Below the pieces are notes generated by a model. The model was not told where the DNA came from, ran no database searches, and saw only the letters and a program-made list of their open reading frames with translations. Shown here piece after piece: positions 5,454 through 11,316 of a stretch of DNA of 11,316 nucleotides. Origin of the DNA: Tannerella sp. (GTDB taxonomy: Bacteria; Bacteroidota; Bacteroidia; Bacteroidales; Tannerellaceae). The stretch is from positions 1 through 11,316 of the forward strand of contig JAIRKN010000011.1 in the NCBI GenBank assembly GCA_031260095.1, read 5' to 3'. How positions within the stretch are numbered: the stretch's first letter is position 1; each line of letters starts with the position of its first letter. A program made the translations under genes and the position numbers.

Positions 5454-8400
5454 ATGCAGGATCGGGAGAAAAATAAAAATACCGGAATACTCGAAGCGGG
5501 CGCCTATGAAATAATCCGTAAACGTCTTCAAGCGCAGAAAGACGATCTTTCCGAACGGTTAGACGCACTGAATGAAGCGCGGAAAGCGGTGTTTTCGACG
5601 ACGGAGTTTTCCCTGAAAGCGAATCAGCGTATTAATACGGAAAATAATTGTGAGGCGAGGGGTATCATCGCGTTTGGAGACCTTTGCATTTTCGGGTACA
5701 ATGTACATTTCGGACTGCGTTCGGAAATACAACTCGGCGATGTGTTCAGTATTTATAAATTTGAAGATCATCAATTTATACCGCAATCGTTGGATCTGAT
5801 TGATGATCCTGATTTTGTGACGGACTATAAGAACCTGTATAAATATTACCGTGATTCTACTTTTTCAAGATTCCGCCGTACGGCGAATTATCTGTACATG
5901 ATATTCCGAACAAGCCGTAATATTGGAGATGAGAAAGCGTTCAAATGGCTTGTTAAAGACGGGAAACTGATTTATCAGGACAATCGCAGTATCCATGAGG
6001 TCGTAAAAGCTCCGCAACACGAATTTAAATGGATTAAAACGACACTCGACGATCGCCGATTAGGGCTTCATCCGCATATATCCATACTTGATAAAGTGTT
6101 TATTGAAGCAATAGGCGGCGATATCACATTTAAGATAGAAGATAATACGGATACGGGAAAAGGTATTTACGCCGAAAAAGTTGACAATAAAGATCAACAG
6201 ATAGACGACGCGGATTATTACTATGCCGATCTGGGGAATCTGATTCTTATACGTATAAAACCGTATCAGGAAGATTTCCGCGCTTTTATTTTCAATACGC
6301 GCACGAAAGAGGTTGTCAATATAAGGATGTTGAACGATGCGGGAATTTTGCTGCCGGATAACCACGGCGTGGTTTTCCCGAACGGATATTATCTGCAGAA
6401 CGGGGAGTACAGGATATTTGAAAGCAACCTGAATAATATTGAATTTTTCCGACAAATAGCGTCGCCTAACGGAGAGGATTTTTTGTATATTTTCTACCAG
6501 AACGAAAATAATACGTATGTCTTGATGTCGTATAACGTTATCAGACAACAGGTTGAGACGCCGATTATTTGTAACGGGCATACGTTATTCAAAGACGGAA
6601 CGCTCATCCTGTTCCGCTCCGAACAGGAGGCTACTCGTCATCATCAGGTACAGATATGGCAGTCGCCTTATTCGCTGGAACTGAAAGAGAATGAAGACAA
6701 AAAGGGGGATTTCCTGTATAAGGTAGGAAATAAAAGTATCGTGAAGGCGATGGCCGAATGTCGGGAGGTTATTCAACTGATAAACAAAGAGGATACTTAT
6801 GAGGGGCTTTATGAGGATATCGCCGGGAAGTCAAATGATATTATCGATGCCTATTTCTGGATATCTGACAACGCTGCATTTGGCTTGTTCGACCCGTTAA
6901 TGCAAATCAAAGATGTCGCTAATACGGCTGTTGATGAGTTTGAAAAAGTAAAGACGCAACGTAAACATGCGGAGAATGAACTCGAAATAGCAGTCGAAAA
7001 AGTGGATAACCTGCTGTTGCATATCAGAAATGCACGCTTTGTCTCATTGGAGCAATACATCACACTGCTGGCCGACACGCGTAAAATGCAGGGGGAGATG
7101 ATTGAGGCGGCAAACCTGAAATATATTGATCAGGAAAAGATCGATGAACTGAAACGAACGTTGTCGCAGACGAACGAAAAACTGTCGGGTAAGACGGTGG
7201 AGTTTTTGTTACGGGATAGCGCGCTGCTTCCGTATGAAAACAAAGTGACAGAACAACGTGGAGAAGTTGAGAAAGTGAAGAAAGTTGTCGACGCGAACAA
7301 GATTGAAGATAACTGTCGGCATATTTCTTCGGAACTGGAGTTGCTTATTGATATTTTAAACAGCCTTAAAATAGAGGATACGACGCAAGCTACGATGATT
7401 ATCGAAAAGATCTCATTGATATTCGCATCGTTGAACGAAGTGCGCGCGAAACTTAAAAAGAAAGTCGATTCGCTCCGGAATGCGGAGGCCGTAGCCGAGT
7501 TTCGTGCGCAACTGACATTGCTGGAACAAAGTATCGTGAATTATCTGGAACTGGCAGCTTCGCCGGAAAAAGCCGACGAATATTTCACAAAGGCGAGTGT
7601 GCAGGTAGAAGAGTTGGAAAGTAAGTTTGCCGGCTTTGATGAATTTATTGCTATCATCGCAGACAAACGTAATGAAATCGCCAAAGCGTTTGACGGACGG
7701 AAGAGGCAGCTTGTCGAACAAATAAACCGCCGTACTTCTTCGCTGGAACAAATAGGGCTTCGCGTGTTGAAGAATGTCGGTAACAAAGCGCAATCGTTCG
7801 GAACGAAAGAGGATATACACGCCTTTTACGCTTCAGACCTTATGGTGGGTAAAGTGCGCAAACTGGTTGAAGATCTGAGATCTTTAGGCGATGTATCGAA
7901 AGCCGAAAATCTGGAAAACAGCCTTAAAACTTCGTTCGAGGACGCTCTCCGAATACTGAAAGATAAAACGGAACTGTTTGCCGACGGCGAAAATATCATA
8001 TCATTAGGTGATTATAAATTCGCCGTTAATAAACAATCGCCCGATTTGACCGTTGTGCGCCGTGGCGATAAATTATTTTATCACATTACGGGAACGAATT
8101 TCTATTACGAACTCCCAAATGAGGATATAATCCGTTACAGAGATATTTGGAACCAGGAAATAGTTTCGGAAAACAGCGAAGTATACCGTTCCGAATACCT
8201 TGCATTTCTTGCTTTTAATGAGTATCGGAAGTCGTATGATTTTGATGCAAAAGAATTTGTTGCAGGGAAGATTGAGCGAAGTTATTCCGAGTCATACCTG
8301 AAAGGTGTGCACGACTATGACGCCCTACGGATATATGAAAGTATCGTTTCGCTTACGGAGCAATTGGGCGTATTGTCGTTCCGTCCGCAGATACGCGTGG

Positions 8401-10304
8401 CTGCACAACTGTTTTGGTATGCGATCGCCGAGGATGAGAAAAGATTGCTGCGCGGGTTGATTATTTCGGCAAACAACGTGTTAAAGGCGTTTCCTGCATC
8501 GCATAATTATCAGTATGTTACAAACCGGATCCGGGAAATGTTTGTCCGGTGGAACACAGGGTATTTTGATACCGTGAAAATACACCCGGAAAAGGTGGCG
8601 TTATACCTGTTCCGAGAATTTGCCGATACATCGGCCTTTACGGTCAGCGAACAATCGAAAACTCTGGAGAAAGAGTTTCTGAGATATCTGAAATCGAATA
8701 AGTTGCAGGATAATTTCAATATCGATGTGGCAGACGAATCATTTGGCACGGTAGAACGTTATTATTTGGTACGTAACTGGTTATCATCGTTTATCGAATT
8801 GTCGGGCAATTTGAAGAAATATAAGAAATATCGTGGAGAAACGGCTTGTTTGTTGTTGCTGAAAGAGCTTTCGTTCGAGCTAAGAAAAAGCCCTGATGAT
8901 ATTGAAATCCGGGATTTGCGCGGAAGCCATTCCACTATCGTGAATAACCTGTATCACGTTGATTATCATGCATTGATGTTTAAACTAAATCATTTCAGTG
9001 ACATCAGCGTACCGGCTTTCAACGAGTTTACACAGTTTAAAGACAAGTTGGTCGGCGACTATAAAAAGTCGCTTAAGATAAATGAATTAAAACCGCGTGT
9101 GCTGACTTCGTTTGTGCGTAATAAGTTGATAAACGGCGTCTATCTTCCGCTGATAGGCGCAAATCTGGCAAAACAGTTGGGCGTCGCCGGAGAAAATAAA
9201 CGTACCGCACGTATGGGAATGTTGCTCCTTTTGTCGCCTCCCGGTTATGGTAAAACGACACTTATGGAATATTTGGCCAATATTATGGGGCTTATTTTTG
9301 TCAAAATCAACGGGCCGACGATCGGACATTCCATAACAAGTATTGACCCGTCGGAAGCGAAGACTTCGGGTGCGCGCGAAGAGTTGAAAAAGATTAATTT
9401 ATCTTTTGAAATGGCGGATAATGTAATGCTTTATCTGGATGATATTCAGCATTGCAGTTCCGAATTTTTGCAGAAGTTTATCTCATTGGCTGACGGGCAG
9501 CGGAAAATGGATGGTATTTTTGAAGGTGAAAGCAAGACTTACGATTTGCGTGGTAAACGTTTTTGCGTGATTATGGCTGGAAATCCCTATACCGAAAGCG
9601 GGGAGAAATTTCAGATCCCCGATATGCTGGCAAACCGCGCCGACGTGTATAATCTGGGCGATGTAATCGGCGATTCCGAAAACTTGTTCCGCCTTAGCCT
9701 TCTCGAAAACGCGATTGTAGAAAATCCGTATCTGCGGAAAATTGCAAATAAGAGTTTTGCCGATTTTTATAACTTGGTTGAATTTGTCGAGACAAAGAGC
9801 GATATGACATTCGATTCCGAAAGTCATCATACGCAGCAGGATATGGATGATTTCATTGCCGTGACCGGACATGGCCTGTTTGTGCGCGATATAGTGATGA
9901 AAGTCAACCGGCAGTATATCGACAGTGCGGCGACGAAAGATATCTATCGCGTCGAGCCGGCGTTCAAACTGCAAGGTTCATACCGCGACATGAATAAAAT
10001 GATTGCGCGGATTGTACCGCTGATGAATCGGAAAGAAGTTCTTTCGCTCGTCCTTACCCACTACGAAAACGAGGCGCAGACACTTACGTCTGACAGCGAA
10101 GCCAATCTGCTAAAACTGAAAGAAATTGCCGGAGCGCTCACCAAAGAAGAAAAAGCCCGTTGGGAACAAATTAAAACCGTGTTCAATAAAAACAATAAAC
10201 TTGCCGGCGTAGACCGTAGCAATCAGGTCGGTATGGTAATCGCCCAGCTATCTGAATTTAACGATCATCTTGCCGGGATAAAACAGGCGCTGGGGAAGAA
10301 ATAA
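5454..10304 (+). CDS. Giant DUF3686-AAA+ ATPase ('DNA repair ATPase' family)
   Basis: This is a 1616-residue protein. An in-frame TTG lies just before the ATG at 5454; I prefer the ATG. The N-terminal part (to about 460) is beta-rich and carries INTENNC, FGDLCIFGYNVHFGLRSE and DVFSIYKF, signatures I associate with DUF3686. A coiled-coil section follows (about 490-840), then a mixed and helical region. The AAA+ module lies at about 1255-1470: Walker A SPPGYGKTT (Lys1267), Walker B LYLDD (Asp1329-Asp1330), sensor-1 Asn1377 in AGNPYTESGE, and a candidate arginine finger in MLANRAD. Databases name such proteins 'DNA repair ATPase', but no nuclease, helicase or DNA-binding motif is visible. Its place after pspA, yqiJ-like and flotillin genes fits remodelling of a membrane-bound polymer better. 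The first glycine of the usual GxxGxGKT is Ser here. No signal peptide or membrane helix is seen. Confidence 0.85.
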   Translation: MQDREKNKNTGILEAGAYEIIRKRLQAQKDDLSERLDALNEARKAVFSTTEFSLKANQRINTENNCEARGIIAFGDLCIFGYNVHFGLRSEIQLGDVFSIYKFEDHQFIPQSLDLIDDPDFVTDYKNLYKYYRDSTFSRFRRTANYLYMIFRTSRNIGDEKAFKWLVKDGKLIYQDNRSIHEVVKAPQHEFKWIKTTLDDRRLGLHPHISILDKVFIEAIGGDITFKIEDNTDTGKGIYAEKVDNKDQQIDDADYYYADLGNLILIRIKPYQEDFRAFIFNTRTKEVVNIRMLNDAGILLPDNHGVVFPNGYYLQNGEYRIFESNLNNIEFFRQIASPNGEDFLYIFYQNENNTYVLMSYNVIRQQVETPIICNGHTLFKDGTLILFRSEQEATRHHQVQIWQSPYSLELKENEDKKGDFLYKVGNKSIVKAMAECREVIQLINKEDTYEGLYEDIAGKSNDIIDAYFWISDNAAFGLFDPLMQIKDVANTAVDEFEKVKTQRKHAENELEIAVEKVDNLLLHIRNARFVSLEQYITLLADTRKMQGEMIEAANLKYIDQEKIDELKRTLSQTNEKLSGKTVEFLLRDSALLPYENKVTEQRGEVEKVKKVVDANKIEDNCRHISSELELLIDILNSLKIEDTTQATMIIEKISLIFASLNEVRAKLKKKVDSLRNAEAVAEFRAQLTLLEQSIVNYLELAASPEKADEYFTKASVQVEELESKFAGFDEFIAIIADKRNEIAKAFDGRKRQLVEQINRRTSSLEQIGLRVLKNVGNKAQSFGTKEDIHAFYASDLMVGKVRKLVEDLRSLGDVSKAENLENSLKTSFEDALRILKDKTELFADGENIISLGDYKFAVNKQSPDLTVVRRGDKLFYHITGTNFYYELPNEDIIRYRDIWNQEIVSENSEVYRSEYLAFLAFNEYRKSYDFDAKEFVAGKIERSYSESYLKGVHDYDALRIYESIVSLTEQLGVLSFRPQIRVAAQLFWYAIAEDEKRLLRGLIISANNVLKAFPASHNYQYVTNRIREMFVRWNTGYFDTVKIHPEKVALYLFREFADTSAFTVSEQSKTLEKEFLRYLKSNKLQDNFNIDVADESFGTVERYYLVRNWLSSFIELSGNLKKYKKYRGETACLLLLKELSFELRKSPDDIEIRDLRGSHSTIVNNLYHVDYHALMFKLNHFSDISVPAFNEFTQFKDKLVGDYKKSLKINELKPRVLTSFVRNKLINGVYLPLIGANLAKQLGVAGENKRTARMGMLLLLSPPGYGKTTLMEYLANIMGLIFVKINGPTIGHSITSIDPSEAKTSGAREELKKINLSFEMADNVMLYLDDIQHCSSEFLQKFISLADGQRKMDGIFEGESKTYDLRGKRFCVIMAGNPYTESGEKFQIPDMLANRADVYNLGDVIGDSENLFRLSLLENAIVENPYLRKIANKSFADFYNLVEFVETKSDMTFDSESHHTQQDMDDFIAVTGHGLFVRDIVMKVNRQYIDSAATKDIYRVEPAFKLQGSYRDMNKMIARIVPLMNRKEVLSLVLTHYENEAQTLTSDSEANLLKLKEIAGALTKEEKARWEQIKTVFNKNNKLAGVDRSNQVGMVIAQLSEFNDHLAGIKQALGKK

Positions 10305-10365
10305 CCGTCTTATTACTTCTCTCTACGTCCTGTCAGGCGTTCGTCTCCTGTTTCTTATCGGTCTG

Positions 10366-10396
10366 TGTGGAATGTCGAAAATTTCATGTACATTTG
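10366..10396 (+). promoter_or_regulatory. Bacteroides-type promoter of the truncated antitoxin-like gene
   Basis: TGTG (10366-10369, one mismatch from TTTG), a 19-base gap and TACATTTG (10389-10396, perfect TAnnTTTG) precede the ATG at 10430. The -7 element is embedded in the TGTACA-type palindromes, as expected for an autorepressed toxin-antitoxin promoter. Confidence 0.45.
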
Positions 10397-10412
10397 TACC
10401 GAAGCAGGTACA
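10386..10412. promoter_or_regulatory. TGTACA-type palindromic operator
   Basis: ATGTACAT (10386-10393) is a perfect palindrome. Immediately after it, TGTACC (10395-10400) and GGTACA (10407-10412) form a perfect inverted repeat around GAAGCA. TGTACA cores are the known recognition element of YefM (Phd-family) antitoxins. The cluster lies over the -7 element and upstream of a start codon whose first residues look like such an antitoxin. Confidence 0.5.
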
Positions 10413-10429
10413 TATTAAAAATTACGATT

Positions 10430-10474
10430 ATGGCAGTATTGGAAATTACAAGCAGGCAATCCGCCTGTCCGTAA
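10430..10474 (+). pseudogene. Possible 5' remnant of a Phd/YefM-type antitoxin gene
   Basis: The ATG at 10430 opens a 14-codon frame beginning MAVLEITSRQ and then SACP-stop. The first ten residues match the usual start of Bacteroidetes prevent-host-death antitoxins (a hydrophobic strand, then S-R-x-F-R-x-N-Q). After Gln10 the expected F-R-x-N-Q is absent, and the sequence instead runs into the opposite-strand lipoprotein gene. The promoter and TGTACA-type operator upstream are intact. No toxin gene is visible. Ten residues are too few for certainty, but the operator agrees independently with the call. Confidence 0.45.
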
Positions 10475-10682
10475 TATGCTGCTGCATAAAGACCTCCGCT
10501 TCCTGAATGCAGCCGTGACATCCCAGTCCGGGAAGTACTACTATCCATTGACAGCCGTGACCTGTATCAATCCGTTCAATCGCACTACTCAAAAAATCCC
10601 GCTCGATTTTTTCGGGCGATTTGCGGCACGATGCGAAAACAGTAATACATCCGATCAAAATGCTGATAGTTACCCCTTTCAT
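10446..10682 (-). pseudogene. Lipoprotein with CxxC motif, apparently truncated at its C-terminus
   Basis: The reading frame gives 78 residues. A signal peptide with a lipobox (ITVFAS-Cys19) is followed by a short linker and CQWIVVLPGLGCHGCIQEAE with Cys55 and Cys58 in a GCHGC motif, then EVFMQQHITDRRI. Bacteroidetes lipoproteins of this type usually go on for several tens of residues past this point. Here the frame ends four codons after DRRI, inside the sequence that also encodes the antitoxin-like remnant. The ATG overlaps the stop of the DUF4221-like gene (ATGA) and has a good AGGAG ribosome-binding site (complement of 10685-10689), so translation is coupled. The CxxC suggests a thiol or metal role. 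A protein that is naturally short cannot be ruled out. Confidence 0.55.
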
Positions 10683-11316
10683 AACTCCTGTAATTTAAAT
10701 ATTTTGAAAGTCAAATAATCTTCGTTTTCATCTTCGTCGTCGATGTATTCGATGTTTAGCCCTTCGCTTGTAACAAAAGAATTTGTCCAGTTCCATACCT
10801 CTCCCGTTCCGATAAGTGTTTCGCCCAGATAGTTGAACTGCTCGTCCATCACAATCACGATGACGGGCTTTTTTTCTTTTCTGGTACCAGATGTGGCGTT
10901 GGGAATACCTTTCAACATAAAACGGTAATATACCTTGCGCCAGGGGTCATGTAAAATGGCTGTATACACGTCTTCTCCGGCAAAATAAGTATATAAAAGT
11001 TCACTGGGTGTTTGCGAAGGATTATCCCAGTTAACCGAATGAATTGTTCCGGCTACATTGCTTCCCGCAAATACGGTTTTATAGGTTTCCGAATTCCATT
11101 TCGTTATGTATAGGTCATGTGAAGCCGGAAAGCTGTAAATCAACTCTCCCGAAGGCGACAGCGCCGGATAAACAAGTGTGGACAGACCTCCTTCCCAATT
11201 GGAGTTGTCTCCGTATATCGCTTCCGGATAGGTATGGAAAAATTTCACATCAGAGGTTTTCAGGTCAATACAGGCAGAAAATCTAAATTTCTCGATTAAC
11301 GAATCGCGAATGGAAA
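10679..11316 (-). CDS. DUF4221-like six-bladed beta-propeller protein, partial (N-terminus off the right edge)
   Basis: The frame is open from the right edge to a TGA at 10681-10679, giving 211 residues of C-terminal sequence. A GTG at 11248 is only an internal codon, because the frame continues upstream without a stop (SACIDLKTSDVKFFHTYPE). Visible blocks are YPALSPSGELIYSFPASHDLYI, GSNVAGTIHSVNW, DPWRKVYYRFMLKG and LGETLIGTGEVWNW. These alternating strands with Asp/Trp turns resemble the periplasmic or surface beta-propeller lipoproteins of Bacteroidetes grouped as DUF4221 or BF3164-like. Its function is not known. The tail (YIDDEDENEDYLTF) is strongly acidic. It overlaps the downstream CxxC lipoprotein by 4 bases, a pairing that points to a joint envelope role. 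It faces the ATPase gene tail to tail and is probably unrelated to the operon. Confidence 0.7.
   Translation of the reverse strand, partial: SIRDSLIEKFRFSACIDLKTSDVKFFHTYPEAIYGDNSNWEGGLSTLVYPALSPSGELIYSFPASHDLYITKWNSETYKTVFAGSNVAGTIHSVNWDNPSQTPSELLYTYFAGEDVYTAILHDPWRKVYYRFMLKGIPNATSGTRKEKKPVIVIVMDEQFNYLGETLIGTGEVWNWTNSFVTSEGLNIEYIDDEDENEDYLTFKIFKLQEL

Noticed and set aside
9483..9974. 163-codon leftward frame opposite the AAA+ domain
   Set aside because: It lies wholly antisense to conserved AAA+ motifs and has no promoter or recognisable domain.
10325..10340. Hairpin ACG-T-CCT / GTC / AGG-CGT after the ATPase stop, as an operon terminator
   Set aside because: The stem is short with a bulge and no run of T follows, so an intrinsic terminator is not supported.
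10476..10718. 80-codon rightward frame opposite the lipoprotein
   Set aside because: The leftward frame has a lipobox, a CxxC motif, AGGAG and a coupled start. The rightward frame has none of these.
1..11316. CRISPR array, tRNA or rRNA gene, or a known anti-phage nuclease
   Set aside because: No regularly spaced repeats, no tRNA-like cloverleaf or rRNA sequence, and no nuclease motif were seen on either strand.

Overview
The window looks like chromosomal accessory DNA from a member of the Bacteroidota, most likely order Bacteroidales. The evidence is four promoter-like sites of the Bacteroides type (TTTG or near match, 19-20 bases, then TAnnTTTG), AT-rich translation start regions with almost no Shine-Dalgarno sequences, and the protein families present: an IS66-type accessory protein, a Bacteroidetes lipoprotein with a CxxC motif, and a DUF4221-like beta-propeller protein. 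No species can be named from the sequence alone.

Layout. Bases 1-319 are the probable end of an IS66-family insertion sequence, with its first small gene running off the left edge. A leftward XRE-type repressor gene follows (411-1085). Its upstream region (1086-1200) is compact: it holds two opposed Bacteroides-type promoters and two nearly identical 18-bp operator-like sites. To the right lies one long rightward operon (1388-10304): a YbjN/CesT chaperone-like protein, a PspA/IM30 protein, a YqiJ-like membrane protein with a C-terminal OB fold, a long flotillin (SPFH/Band 7), and a 1616-residue DUF3686-AAA+ ATPase of the kind databases call 'DNA repair ATPase'. After the operon there is a rearrangement scar. 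The first 10 codons of what looks like a Phd/YefM antitoxin gene, with a TGTACA-type operator, run into the broken 3' end of a leftward lipoprotein gene. That gene sits directly downstream of, and overlaps, a DUF4221-like gene that leaves the window on the right.

How the genes may work together. PspA/IM30, the YqiJ-like protein and flotillin are all membrane-surface proteins linked to envelope integrity. The ATPase has an AAA+ motor near its C-terminus and is well placed to remodel a PspA or flotillin assembly, as AAA+ ATPases do with ESCRT-III/PspA-type polymers elsewhere. The XRE protein probably represses both its own gene and the operon through the shared twin operator. The functional picture is inference. 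The gene families, the operon order and the promoter/operator layout are read from the sequence.

The module resembles PspA/flotillin/ATPase neighbourhoods already noticed in comparative genomics, so it is not wholly new. The repressor-operator control, the role of the giant ATPase and the mobile-element scars on both sides are the points most worth pursuing.
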